Source of the DNA: Acanthosepion lycidas
Taxonomy: Eukaryota; Mollusca; Cephalopoda; Sepiida; Sepiidae
DNA length: 64,000 nt
NCBI GenBank assembly: GCA_963932145.1
Contig: OZ010581.1
Span: 89,485,055-89,549,054 of the forward strand
Direction of reading: 5' to 3'
Shown here: positions 44,720 to 57,170 of the stretch, one piece after another
How the letters are laid out: each line of letters starts with the position of its first letter
Position numbering within the stretch: the first letter of the stretch is position 1
The notes under the pieces: generated by a model
Told to the model about the DNA's origin: nothing
What the model saw: the letters and a program-made list of their open reading frames with translations, nothing else
Databases searched by the model: none
Position numbers and translations under genes: made by a program

Positions 44720-45022
44720 CGAGTGTGAAACCTCAACAGAATGCAGTGGACGGCTGTTTCGTCCTATTTTTGGGACTCATCAACCACTACCGAGAATTGA
44801 AACCCTGCCAGTTAGGTTGTCAAGCAGACATCATACCAACGGTTCCACCAAGCCTTGGTGACGAAGAGATTGCAAATCAGACCCAATATAGCGACGCTCG
44901 CTCACATATTCCGTGGTGGAACTCTACTGAGTTCTCTGTAACCATAGGACTGTGCCCCCTGAAGCCACGACTATTATCAGCAAGCCGCTCACTCTATTAG
45001 AAGCCAGTTCAAGGAATTATAT
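44714..45022 (-). mobile_element. TA-bounded element with hammerhead-like motif, copy 2
   Basis: Homologous to 21828-22116 over most of its length and lying next to (TA)n arrays on both sides (44684-44713 and 45048-45151). The ribozyme-like core is listed separately. The 123-codon open frame across it on the plus strand is not shared in frame with copy 1, so a protein is unlikely. Confidence 0.55.
44743..44790 (-). ncRNA. Hammerhead ribozyme-like motif, nearly complete
   Basis: On the minus strand the parts come in order. Stem I is GTAGTG (44790-44785). The core is TTGATGA (44783-44777). Stem II is GTCC (44776-44773), an 8-nt loop, and GGAC (44764-44761). GAAA is at 44760-44757. Stem III is a single C-G pair closing AGCC (44756-44751). 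GTC at 44751-44749 would be the cleavage triplet, and CACTGC (44748-44743) closes stem I with GTAGTG. Two defects are visible: core C3 is U, and an extra G separates stem I from the core. Both should weaken or abolish cleavage. Confidence 0.6.
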
Positions 45023-45044
45023 ACACATGATAGAAATAATTTCT

Positions 45045-45769
<725 letters not shown>

Positions 45770-46345
45770 ATTAAATGCAATGACTCATTGCCATTTAACA
45801 GAGAGCTCTTCGATAACTTGCTGAGTAAAATTCCCCAGGTGTAGATATCGAGGATATCTTGAATCTGTTTTGTTTTGTTTTGTTTTTTTCATTAGAGGGG
45901 TTTTCCTTTTGAAAGCGTTTTTTAGTGATTAAAAAAGTTGATATTAAAGAACATGTGAATATGGCGGATTGAGTAGAACAGACCAATTTTGTATTCTGTG
46001 TTATTATTACTGTATCCGCATTGTACTGTCATGAATGATAACAACATCTCTGCTATTGGTACGCGCAGACCGCTTTTCGACAGATATTTTGAGGGCAGGC
46101 TACAGCTGCTGGATGTAAATGTGATTTTAGTTTTATATTGCAATTTAAGAAATCTAAATGAATAATACCCCTATGATCTCACCACGCGGACAATATTAAT
46201 TTTCACGGTGGAGTTCAGCTCTTGGATTCGGTGGTAGAGATCTTTCATTCTTAATACACTGCTATATGCATTCTACATTGCCGTATGTAAGCCACTTTTC
46301 GTCACATGTGAAGATATTTTAAGGAACACTTAGGGTGATATATTC
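45770..46345 (-). pseudogene. Mariner transposase pseudogene
   Basis: On the minus strand from about 46322, one frame reads NIFTCDEKWLTYGNVE, the T-x-DEKW region with the first catalytic aspartate of mariner transposases. Further on, VVIIHDSTMRIQ (about 46044-46012) is the VI.HDNARPH region with the second aspartate. NPPYSHMFFNINF stands where PPYSPDLAPSDYHLF is expected, so the third aspartate is lost. The end, VIEELSVKWQ, stop, VIAFNGGYI (about 45830-45770), matches the C-terminal LP.RW..VI..NG.YF pattern. Stops and frameshifts are frequent and terminal repeats were not found. Confidence 0.65.
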
Positions 46346-46680
46346 GTTGTATCTATTGTCTCCCTCTTGGGAAACAACCTATTCTATTTTATATGACATT
46401 AATTATGACTCAACCCATAATAAATACGTGCGGCATTTTTGATAGATTGGATAGTTCATAAATTGCTTTAATAGATAATTACTAAATTTAATATAAAAAT
46501 GCAAGATAAATAATGAAATAATCATTAGAGGTTGTGAAACCTGATCTCGGCTTGATTTCAAAAATAAATTTATCGTTGTTTTTCGTAAAAGTGGAATGAA
46601 TTAGCGATAACAAAAAACATAGAAATTCTTCCAACTTACCATTATTATGCAATTCAAAATACAAACTCTAGCACTCACAG
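46346..46680. other. Stretch without recognised gene
   Basis: No recognised content. Confidence 0.45.
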
Positions 46681-46686
46681 AGCTAG

Positions 46687-48095
46687 ATGTATCATTTATT
46701 AAAATGTATAAGTAACATTAAAATTGCTGGAGCTTTTAGTAGATTTAGAACAAAAATAGATCAAGGGCATCGTGACATGTTCCAAAACAGTGATACAAGA
46801 AATGCTATCTTGACTGTGAGATTGATATCCAAGCAAGGATTACAAATGCAGAAAGATGTGCAATCATGTTTCATAGATTATACAAAAGCATTTGATAAAT
46901 TACGACATAAACACTTGAAATGCTATGAAAACTTGATTTATATCGGAAAGATATTAAAGTAATCCTTAAACATTAAGGGAACAAATAACCTTCATGCAAA
47001 TAGAAGATTGAGATGAGTGAATACACACAAACAGAAAACGGTTTAAGTAGATGAGTTTTCTTACTGGAATTACTTATCATGCAACAAGATGATCGTAATA
47101 GAAGGATTTATTAGCGGAGTGCATTATCATGACATAAGATATTCGGGTGACACTGAGATGTCAGACGGTGAAAGAAAACTGAAATAACTCTTTACTTATA
47201 AAGTAAAAGAGAGCGCGAAAAAGATTATTGACTGTAAGAATAGGGAATGCAGGATTAAAGATATTAAAATGAGCCAGATACAGAAATACTGGACAATAAC
47301 ATACTGGCAGGATATGGCAGGAATCCGAAGATGGATAGAAATAGCGAAACATTAATTCTAGAAACTAAAACATTTATTGAGAAGATAAGAACATTTCGAC
47401 GGAAAAAATTGTTGATGTCGAATATATCTGCCAATCCGTGAAACATGGACCATCCTCTAATGAATACTATGAAAGTATTGTCCAGTATTCATTGAAATAA
47501 CAGTCATATACTGAGAATACTATGAATTGCAAATGTGAGTAACTAGATGCTTTAAGGCAAATACGATCGATAAGATATTTATGCTTACAGTCAGAAAGAA
47601 ACTGCTTCAATTTCAAGGAGCCTTTAAGAAGAGAAAATTGTGGAGGGAAGTTGATACCTACAGGATATGTTGTAGAGTAGAATACAGCGTACTTCCTGCT
47701 CTTCCCTACTACTGTGACAATGGACTCTTCCTACTTATAAATATGACAAATAGCCACGGTAGAGTAGGATTTGAGAAGAAGTTTATTTACTCAAGATTTT
47801 TCCGGCCTGTATATGAGTATTTAATAAAACTCTTCTTTGTTTTCCCTACCTAGTCTTCTGTTCCTTCGTTTCTCTAACTACGGCTTTCCTAGTTCTCGAA
47901 TATTTTAAACAAAGACATCAGGATATATAAAGGAAGAGAAGCAGTGGTTAAACAATTGACCTGCCTGATTGTATGAATGTATGTCTAAACGAGGAAAAAG
48001 AAGGGTGATATGGATTCAAAAGTTACTGAGAGCAACAAAAGACAGGATGATGTGGAGAGCCATGGTTCCCTATGTTCTGAAGTAACAAGGCACAT
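46687..48095 (+). pseudogene. Decayed LINE ORF2 (RT to C-terminus)
   Basis: The segment 46687-46962 reads RNAILTVRLISKQGLQMQKD, then SCFIDYTKAFDKLRHKHL, which is RT motif A. At about 47131-47160 DIRYSGDTEMS stands where the YADD box is expected (A changed to S, first D to G). At 47581 KKLLQFQGAFKKRKL is the degraded C-terminal linker. At 48040-48090 RATKDRMMWRAMVPYVLK, a stop and QGT is the C-terminal signature also seen at 29.2 and 35.4 kb. The copy is spread over 1.4 kb with many stops. Confidence 0.65.
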
Positions 48096-48952
48096 ATAAT
48101 AATATCGTCATTTATGGTGGCTGCATTACTACAGCCAATATGTTCTTCGATCTTTTGAAACAGCATACTTTTGTTGTGGAATGTGTTCTATTATAGATTT
48201 GAGTGGTAGAAATTAGTGCATAGTTGTAATTGTCAAGAATGCTTAAAACTGAAACTATCTATACGGGAAAACCCCACAGTGATTTTTTTTTTTGATTCCA
48301 TGATTTTAAGGATATAGGTAATCATGAACAACGTCATGTTTCACAATATCTATAGTGCTTTCCTATCGACATTTCAAGGCTTCGATTTCAAATATACCCT
48401 TCTTCTAGAATTGGTGCTATCCAAAGGCTAATTAGTTAGTTGGGAGATGGACTGAAGTGAACACTCCTCCAAAATTTAATCCCATTCTTCTTATTGGATT
48501 AGCGCGGGGAGTTAACCGATTGGTCACTAGCTTATGACGGGTGAATACTACACCTGAATGAGGATGAGGAATGCAGTCACCGAAATGGTATGAAAACATT
48601 AAGGACAATAATGATTATCTGAACAATTTGTGGAATAAGGATTTCTAAAAGTTATATGACATTTTTGGTGCAGCACACCTTCCAAAATCTAACCAAATGA
48701 CTAAAATAATACCGTTGAATAATTGCAAGTTTGGCAGATACAAATCACTAGTTATATCATGGTTACTATCAATGGCTGTATATTCTCCTAGTAACTACCT
48801 AACGAGGCTCACATTTTGTTTAATCTACGAAAAATCGTGCGGCAAATGTCAAAGAATGTCAATTTGTCATAAAGATGAAATCAAGAACATACTAAACATC
48901 CATCTTCTACCAACCTATTACACTTACGTATCCACTCACACAAACACACACA

Positions 48953-48955
<3 letters not shown>
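48096..48955. other. Stretch without recognised gene
   Basis: A 123-codon frame at 48697-49068 is partly microsatellite. Its unique part has no recognised motif. Confidence 0.45.

Positions 48956-49025
<70 letters not shown>
48956..49025. repeat. (TA)n-(TG)n-(GA)n array
   Basis: TA to about 48987, TG to about 49023, and a short GAGAGAG tail. Confidence 0.96.
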
Positions 49026-49031
<6 letters not shown>

Positions 49032-49179
49032 AGTCTGTTTAGAATGCAGCAATCCATTTAATATTTAACAAAAAATTAAAACATGAATTAACAAATATTA
49101 ATAAATTAGTAAAAAAATGAAATCCAAATTTGATGCTGTAGGAAATGTTTTCCTTTTTATAATTATTTATAACTTTCAA

Positions 49180-49420
49180 ATTGCTTAGAGGTTAGAACAT
49201 TAGAAATCCGACTCTGAGACCTGGGTTCGAATCACACTGTCGATATTTTTTGAAAGTTTAAACTTCTTCATAATATCAATATGAGAAGCTAATCCTTCAT
49301 GCAAATAGGAAATAAATTTCAAGTGAATGCACAAAAATAGAAACGATACAGTTGGAGTGAGGCCTGAAAACCATACCCCACTGTGTCTCCCAAGATTCAT
49401 TTTAATTGGTCAAAAAAAAA
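49180..49420 (+). repeat. tRNA-derived SINE-like element
   Basis: TTGCTTAGAGG (about 49181) resembles an A box and GGGTTCGAATC (about 49223) is a full B box match, about 40 bp apart as in tRNA genes. The arms do not fold into a cloverleaf. A non-tRNA body of perhaps 170 bp follows. Confidence 0.55.
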
Positions 49421-50702
49421 CTATTTGTACGGCGTTAAAAGTTCTGCCAGTATGAAGACTCCAGTCATCGTCGCTGAGGTTTTGATCGTACTAGCATTGT
49501 GTAAACTGTCGATCACACCAGATCATGCGCTAACTCGCAAAACTTTTAACTAAGCGTTGCTCAACATAGTTGCAATATAAACCAATGGTTGACTCCGTGG
49601 ATGTAGAAGAAACAAAGACGCGATTGAGAAGGCTTCTGCAAAATGGAATAGCTCGGTAATATACTAAGTTTGATTGACAATAAAATTATTGGTTCTAATA
49701 TTTTTTAAATATATCGTTACTTTTGATGAGGTTTTCTGCAGGTGGCTCTACTCTAAAATATTGCTTGCTCTCCTGATAAGATACATTTGTTAATATTAAT
49801 TTACAATTCATTCTCTTGATTTGATTATACGGCTAATTTTCCATGATAGACCTTCTTATATTATTATTGTTTAAAGGCAAGATTAATTTTGCTCTCCCTA
49901 TTTCAAAAAGTTCATTAAATCTTCTGTCTTTGACCTGAATTCTTTGATAAGGAAGCTAGAGATGAAAGTTTAATTCATATTTGGGATAAGCTGAACTGTA
50001 TGGGTTTCTTAGGATATGAAACAATATTTCATTTCGTATCAATCAGCTGGTGTCAAGGATTTTTCTCTGAATCCTTCAATCATTTTGAATTCAGGAATAG
50101 AACTTCTATCTACCAATTTGCTGCCTATGTAATCAGTCTAACGATTGCACGCTTCGTGAACCAAGAGCAAGGAAAATGGAAACAATATCCGCAGTTCTAT
50201 TATAGAATCGGTTCTGTTTCAACGTGATAGACATAGACAAAGTGGAAATTTGATTTTCATTTTATTGCTACTCTAAAACTTCACTTCTCCAGTTGAGACG
50301 GTTTTCTGAATTAAAAAATACTTCATCCTTCGTGTAGGAATTTAAATTTTAAAGCATTCGTCATGATTTTGTGTATTAGAAGTCAAAACAAAAGTATTTG
50401 TCATAGAATCCCGATTTAGGGGAGAGGAAGAGGAATCATGCCATTGACAAGGGTATTAATATGTAAGTGAATGCAATGGATCTGACTGGAATTTGATCAC
50501 GTCTCTGCGATTTCTCAATCCGAACCGCTATGTACTGTTCCACCAGGATTCCGTGTATGGCGGCTTTAATTAATATAGATTACCAATGACATATGAGGAC
50601 AGATATGTTGCTTCTATTGAGGACCAATCTAGCAATTTCTGAAAGTAATTTGTTTATTTTTATGCGATCAAGAGATCCACAGTTTATGAAATTAATAGAG
50701 CT
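49421..50702. other. Stretch without recognised gene
   Basis: A 75-codon frame at 50000-50227 has no recognised motif. Confidence 0.45.
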
Positions 50703-50708
50703 TATATA

Positions 50709-50798
<90 letters not shown>
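50703..50798. repeat. (TA)n microsatellite, about 96 bp
   Basis: TA run with one ACATA interruption. Confidence 0.98.
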
Positions 50799-50799
<1 letters not shown>

Positions 50800-51735
50800 C
50801 TAATGATTTCCAGAGTATATACTTCAAATAATTCAACTGTTGAAATGCATTACAAGAAGACGTACTGAAACGTCCTCCGACAAATAAAAATGATATTTTG
50901 GCATTTCATTAGTCTTGTACTGGAATGTACCACACTGACTATCGCCTATGTGGACTGACTATATCAGTAGCTATATATAGTGAACACCTGGGGGATGGTT
51001 TGGGCAATTACTAGCCTGCCACACGATTCCCTGACTTTCAGTAGTGAATTCTGTTTTACAATAAACCTTCTCTTTTTTCATCAACGCGTTTGTTGCTGTT
51101 CCCTCACTCGAGTACCACCCTTTGTCTGATTGTAACCTCTTTAAGGATACGACAATTAGATTCGTGAACCGTATCAAGCGTCTCAGAAATATTTAACACT
51201 TTTTCGTAAATTTTAAAATAAATGCATTCCAAAAGGAAAATATCTATCAGTTGTCAGGAGTCAAGTATGTATTTAAATAAACTGACATACACGTATTTTT
51301 TAACCCATCACAGCTTTTGTTGTAGACTAACAAGTCTAATTGGGATATTATTCCTATTTTGTGTATATTTATGTAATCAGTCAAACTAGCGAATAAGTAA
51401 ATACGATTGCATTTTATCTTTAAACGGCTGAGCAAATTCTGCGGAATGTCAGGTGTCCCGATGCAAAAAGTTCTTATCTCCCCTTTCCTTTTTTTACTAA
51501 CGATGAAGGTTCTAACGAAAAGCAACTACTATAAAGCAACTAAAATTTCTAGTAATTGATAATTCGTTTATAAGAAGAACTCATCAAATTTTACTATTTG
51601 GTTGTTTCCAGATGTCATACAAAGTTGCTATTCCGTTAAGATATATATTTATATTTCATCAGTAATTAATTTAGTTGCAACGTTCATTCTTTATTTGTTT
51701 TCAGTCTATTTTAGTTTTGGCTAATCTTTGTACTA
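50799..51735. other. Stretch without recognised gene
   Basis: AGACGTACTGAAACGTCC at about 50857 is a short stem-loop after the TA array. AATAAA with a following U5-like stretch at about 51060-51130 might be part of an old LTR, but no ends were found. Confidence 0.4.
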
Positions 51736-51793
51736 AAGATGATAGTTTAGCACAGAGCTTAAAGATATAAACTCTGTGCTAAACTATCAGCTT
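51736..51793. ncRNA. Hairpin resembling a microRNA precursor
   Basis: GATAGTTTAGCACAGAG (51741-51757) and CTCTGTGCTAAACTATC (51772-51788) are perfect complements. One further T-A pair, one A-G mismatch and three more pairs extend each arm to 22 nt, with a 14-nt loop. Arm and loop sizes fit an animal pre-miRNA. A small foldback transposon is the alternative. Either strand could be transcribed. Confidence 0.35.
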
Positions 51794-53814
51794 ATCAAAA
51801 CATATTTTCACTCATTCTATTTCTCTTATAAACAATTCTCTTTTCTAGTGAAACTCGATCGTTTTATATTTTGAATATACCCGGTACTTTTTATTCCACA
51901 AATTTCATTTGAAGCTATTATATTTTAGAGGTAGTTGTCGGCATGCATTCCTTTGGAGAGAACTTGTCTAACAGCTGTGTTTTCAGAAATTCTTGGAGAA
52001 AGAATTTTCTTCCACTAACGTGAAGAATTTAATTATTGTAGTTTTCAGAATCCAAGCATTTTCTCTTTAGATTTGTTTATCTCTTGCTTGTGTAATTAGC
52101 TGAAGAACTCTGGGGAGGATCCTCAATGTCATCTTATTGTTGCTTTAATTCACTTGTGCGGCCTTGAAATAGTGTGCTTTATTTTCTGGTTGGGCTGTTT
52201 CTGCTGTAGCTGGGGAAAATAATTAGACAAAATTTTTCATTGAAATCCAACAAGAAAAAATGGCGTAACAAATGTCTACATCAGTTGGCGGGTCCATTTC
52301 GTTTAGGTCTAAACTGCACAAAAATGCAGAGCATTAAAAATGTTTTTGTTTTTTTTTATTTATTGAAATAAATTATCTAAAGTTTTGGATAGTTTTATAT
52401 TAATATTAGTTTTCCGTCTATTTGCTGTTTTTTATTGCGTTTTATTTGCTTCCGACTATATTAGACTATTATGTTGAGCATTTAGACACCATTAAAATGA
52501 CAAGCTGTCGCACTGAGGAAACGTTAATGATCGAGAAATTTAAATTCAGACTATAATCTGTTAAAGTGATAGAATAATGCTTCATCGGATAAAATTAAAC
52601 GAGACTGTATAAATGATTGGAAATCGGGCACCTCAATCGGAAGATTTCATAAAATATTTTTAATCCTCAAGAAAACCGGATGCACGAAATAAAATTACAA
52701 AGAGAAAAAAAAGGCTGGAAAATAATTTATGCTATAATAACAATTGTAAAAGTGCAATGACTGCTAAGATGGATTGCGCCATCGGAAATGCAGTGATAAA
52801 ACACGAGGAAGATAATGCTTTTAATAATTATTGCAATGTTAGCCAATTATTTTATAACTTTTCACAACATTTGTTATTAAATGTAAATTGATTATATCAT
52901 TCCATATATTTTCCGGGTCGTTAGCATCACCTCTGCCTTTATTAATATCGCGTGTCGCGGATAAAATATTCTGCTTCCTCGTGTGTCGTTCCATTCGACA
53001 TATCAAGACACATCTTATAATTGAGAAAAGCGAAGAAATATCTTGACTAAAGAATTATAAAAGGACAACTCCAAAATATATGTAGAATTCTCAAAGTATA
53101 ATTACAGATTTTATTTTGCATTAATAATTCATTAGAAATATGAGTACATATATAAATATTATAATCCGATTTTTATTTTCCCGATTAAAAATATTATATT
53201 TCAGGTATCACAAAGTTGGACGAAAAAGCCAAATAGTCAATACATTTTTTTTTTACCGCTTCATGACTAAAGATGGATGCAAACATGGATAGTGAATAAA
53301 AGTCGAATATTTGGAAGATATTTTGAACGGATTAAATGAAGTTAGAACAACATAACTAATACATATAGCATAGAAATATACAAAAATATGAGCCAATGCA
53401 AGTAAAAAGTTTTCATTAAATTTTAGTTGGATTAAAGTCACATAATCCTTAATCTTTAAGTTTAAAAAAAAAAGGTTTATTCAGTTTTTATTTTTAATTT
53501 GAAATATACATAGGTTTATACCATTTGTCCATGAGTATATTTCTTAAGTGAATACCAACTTTTCAATTATCAATTAAAATAGTTGCCTTATATTACTATA
53601 AATAGTAATCTTAACTAATCTTGCAAATCTGTGGTTAAATTTACTGAAGGTGTGTAATGATCGTTACATCAGGCCCGCTCTTTATTTTTCTCTTCTTTCG
53701 GAAATCTCGCCCTTTATCTATCTTTGACGCTTTTCAATTTCTATATCTTCTTTCTAGAATATACTCGTATGTAATGGCTATCTTCCTAATATCTTCAAAC
53801 ATTTTGAGATCAAA
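51794..53814. other. Long AT-rich stretch, no gene seen
   Basis: No recognised coding, RNA or repeat content. Confidence 0.5.
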
Positions 53815-53828
53815 TATTAATCAATCGT

Positions 53829-54000
53829 CCTGGATACAACGATAGACTACATCCGGCAGCTGATCGGGAAGTTTCGATGAGCGTGAAACCTTCTCATAAT
53901 TGCTGTTTTTCCCAGGTACACCATGCCACGGATTGATAGCACCTGTTAAGTTCCCATCTATGGGCAAGTAGTTAATCCCCAAACTTGGGTTAGAACATTA
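53829..54000 (+). repeat. Dispersed SINE-like repeat, copy 3
   Basis: Starts CCTGGATACAACGATAGACT, then ACATCCGGCAGCTGATCGGG. It contains GATAGCACCTGTTAAG and ATCTATGGGCAAGTAGTTA, matching the copies at 29.55 and 35.99 kb. Confidence 0.65.
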
Positions 54001-55407
54001 TGAAAGTATAAAATACATTTTTATATTAAAAATACCAGCAATACATGTTTTTTAAAAAAATTAATAGCTATAGCTATAACTCTTGACAAAAAGAAGATTA
54101 AAAAACTTTTACAAAAATACGTCAATGAAACCTGAATTACTTACAAAGAATACACATTTTATTGATACAAACATATAAGTCTTTCGACATGAAATAAGCC
54201 ATTGAGCATGGTATGCCGTAAAACAAATTAAACAAAAGCAAATATTAAGGTATGATTTAGTCGGACTATTTTCACCAACAATTTTAGAATTTCGATCGGA
54301 ACATTTCCTTCAACGTATTCTCTTACTGACTTTTTCGATTTTGCATTCGGTGTTGAGCATGTTTCATTATTTCATAAAGAAATCTCGATTTTTTTTATTT
54401 TTCTATTTTGAGTATCAGATTCATCTTTAGTATTCTATAGTCTGCCCCACTTTGTGAAGAGGAGGAGATGTAGTGATATCATGTAATGAATTAATCCGGT
54501 TAGTATCTCCATTTCTGTTGGTTTGGTTACAACATATTGCAATACTTACGCTCCCTTTCCCGCCAACGTTTTCAGATCTGTTATGTCATTATTTCTTGTA
54601 TTATTTCGACGAGTTTCTTAAGTTTTGTTGTTGCGGTCAATCTGTTTCGACTGACGCGAAAGATGATCTGACGTGAAGAAAATGTAAAAAGAATATGCGA
54701 AATCGAGTTTACAGTGATTACGCACACAAATATAGTTTTTCTTTCTATTTTTGTTTTTGACTTTTTGATTTTCTTTCTTATATTTTTCATCTCTGCATCG
54801 CATAGCGAGATTGATGAAATGTTTCTGCAATCAGATTGATTTCGTTCGGTTACCGGAGTCATTATCTTGCGTGTTGCTCGACTACGAAGGTGTATTCGTC
54901 CATTGCGTATCGATTTCTCGCGGGAAATTGCTTTCTAGTCATCCCCGTATGAACAGGAAAGAAAGGAGCAAAAAAAAAAAAAAGAAGAAAAGACATGGAT
55001 CCAGACCTTCTGACTTGAGTTTTTGCATTTGACTGAATGCAATATGGTTACAGATAATAAAAAAAAAAGAACAAAGAAACCAAAATATAATATCTTTTTT
55101 CGTTTATTATAGAACTTAAAACTAACGCATTCATTGCATCGCCGTCTCATATTTGAATGATTTCTACATGATCCCGACATAATTTCCATTTTCATTTTAA
55201 TTAGTTATTTTAAGATTATGGCTTTGTTTCTTCAATTATTTTCTTTTTCTTTAGCTTTCGTAATCTTAATATTTTGTGTCTTAATGTTTTTGTTAAAAAT
55301 TTGTATAATATTCCTTTTTTGTCTAACCTTGGCTTTAGTCATATTTTACTTTTTCTCTTTTCATTTTTCCATTCTTCTCTTTCTTCATTTCTTGACGTTG
55401 ATTTTGC
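54001..55407. other. AT-rich stretch, no gene seen
   Basis: Open frames on both strands from 54473 to 55200 have no recognised motif. Confidence 0.5.

Positions 55408-55463
<56 letters not shown>
55408..55463. repeat. (ATT)n array at 3' end of Dong-like copy A
   Basis: Pure ATT run (AAT on the element strand). Confidence 0.98.
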
Positions 55464-55465
<2 letters not shown>

Positions 55466-55777
55466 CCTTTATTTCTGTCGTATTAGCATTTACTTCCGGA
55501 TCCCAACTAGAAACCTAACACCAGGAATTGCATCGTGACATTTTCCACTGGACATTTTTTAGGCCCCCACCACCTAAAAATGAAGCTAAGATCGTACACA
55601 TTTCACATAGATAAAGCCATTCGTAACGTGTGAGCTGTACTTGTGAGTACAATTTTTGTATTTCTGTAAGTCTATCAGAATGCTTTTAACTCAATCCGTG
55701 GGCTCCAACTACAACTAGAATTTTTGATGTTCTCATGTGCTTCATTTTTGAAATTTCGATTACAAGGTTCTCGTATT

Positions 55778-55779
<2 letters not shown>
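55464..55779 (-). mobile_element. Dong/R4-like LINE copy A, 5'-truncated
   Basis: Matches the 3' 320 bp of copy B (ACATAGATAAAGCC, GTGTGAGCTGTACTTGT and GGGCTCCAACTACAAC). It is cut off at CAAGGTTCTCGTATTGT, where it meets the next ATT array. It is bounded by ATT arrays on both sides. Confidence 0.85.

Positions 55780-55824
<45 letters not shown>
55780..55824. repeat. (ATT)n array between Dong-like copies A and B
   Basis: Pure ATT run. It is the 3' junction of copy B and the 5' junction of copy A. Confidence 0.98.
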
Positions 55825-55973
55825 TATTTTCTTTGGTTTCTGGCGTTTACACATTTATTTCCGGGTCCCGCCCAGGGACTAAGGTTAGAAATGGAATTAT
55901 GACACATTCCACTGACAAAAATTTTTTTAAAATTACATAGATAAAGCCCTTCGTAAAGTGTGGGCTGTACTTG

Positions 55974-57131
55974 TCAGAACAATTTTTTTTTATCTACTTG
56001 AGGCATGGACTTCCAGGAATCCCCTTCAATTAGTCTACTGCAATCTTTTCCAACCAGTCCTAGGGCTCCAACTACAACAGGGATTGTTGATGTTCCCATA
56101 TGCCACATTTTCGAGATTTCTATTTCAAGGTCATTGTATTTTGACAGCTTTTTGAATATCTTCAAAGATACATTGCAGTCAGCAGGGACTGCCATATCAA
56201 TAAGGAGGCACCGTTTTTGTTTGTGGTCTTTAATAACAATATCTGGGCGGTTGGCCTTGGTTGTTCTGTCAGTGTGTATTGTGTAATCCCATAGAATTGT
56301 AACAGGTCCTATCTCCGTAACCGGGTCTGGGTGGTTTTCATACCACTTTCTTTCAGTTTCCTTCCCGTAGAAGTTGCAGATTTTCCAGTGCAGATATTGG
56401 CCCATTCTGTCATGTCGGGTTTTATATTCAGTGGGTGCCAACATCGTGCAACCTGATACAAAATGATCAATCGTTTCTGGATATTTATCACAGAATCTGC
56501 ATTTTGGGCTGACACAATATTTTAGTATATGTGCTTGATAATTCCTAGTTAGCAAGCATTGGTCCTGCGCAGCAGAGATAAAACTTTCAGTTTCCGCTTT
56601 CAACCCTGCACTGCGTAGCCACTGATGGGTACGGGTTTTGTCTACATCAGCTTGTTTGGTACGGGCAGAGTATTGGCCATGAAGCGGTTTATCTTGCCAT
56701 CGCTTCTGTATCTGGTCGGTTGCATTCGTCTTTGCTGTCTTTTTTAAGTATTTTGCAGTTTCAGCCGGGGTATTGTGCTGCAGTTGCATCTCTACGCCCA
56801 TTTGAAACTCCATTTTGAATTGGTTGGCTTCTTTCATTACGGAGTAAAGACGCTTACTACTTTCATGTTCCTTGACGCATACCATCATCCAGTATTCTGT
56901 AGTTTCCAGGTATCTTTGGAGGTCAATTGTTGTAGTTTTGTAGGACAGTTCTAGTTGAACTAATCCTCTGCCTCCTTCGGATCTGGGCACATACAGACGG
57001 TCAACATCAGCTTTGGGATGATGCATGCAATAGCAAGTGAGAAGCTTTTTCGTTTTGTCGTCCATTCGCTTAATTTCAGCTATGGTCCAGTTAAGGACAT
57101 TAAAGCTGTATTGCGCCACAGGGAGTGCCAA
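55974..57131 (-). pseudogene. Dong-like C-terminal domain: knuckle and restriction-like endonuclease
   Basis: An open frame of 385 codons. It begins MALPVAQYSFNVLNWTIAEI, the RT thumb/linker region, followed by DVDRLYVPRSEGGRGLVQLE. CRFCDKYPETIDHFVSGC is the C-x2-C-x7-H-x4-C knuckle preceding the nuclease of this LINE class. RPDIVIKDHKQKRCLLIDMA contains the PD...D catalytic pattern of the PD-(D/E)XK fold. The nuclease cuts the target to prime reverse transcription. The frame is intact to its stop at 55974. It is separated from the RT frame by a frameshift near 57150. The surviving length suggests recent activity of the family. Confidence 0.9.
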
Positions 57132-57170
57132 TGTGTTTATAGCTGATATTCTGTTTTTTTTTAGTTTAGT

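Noticed and set aside
49180-49260. A genuine tRNA gene
   Set aside because: A and B boxes are present, but acceptor and anticodon stems do not pair; better explained as a SINE head.
50850-50880. GACGTACTGAAACGTCC as another hammerhead core
   Set aside because: It forms a simple stem-loop and contains GAAAC, but no CTGANGA-like sequence lies at the right distance upstream.
51000-51180. LTR fragment with AATAAA and a U5-like region
   Set aside because: No TG/CA ends, target duplication or partner LTR could be found.
55218-55538. 106-codon hydrophobic open frame on the plus strand as a membrane protein
   Set aside because: Half of it is the (ATT)n array read as leucine codons, and the remainder is T-rich intergenic sequence.
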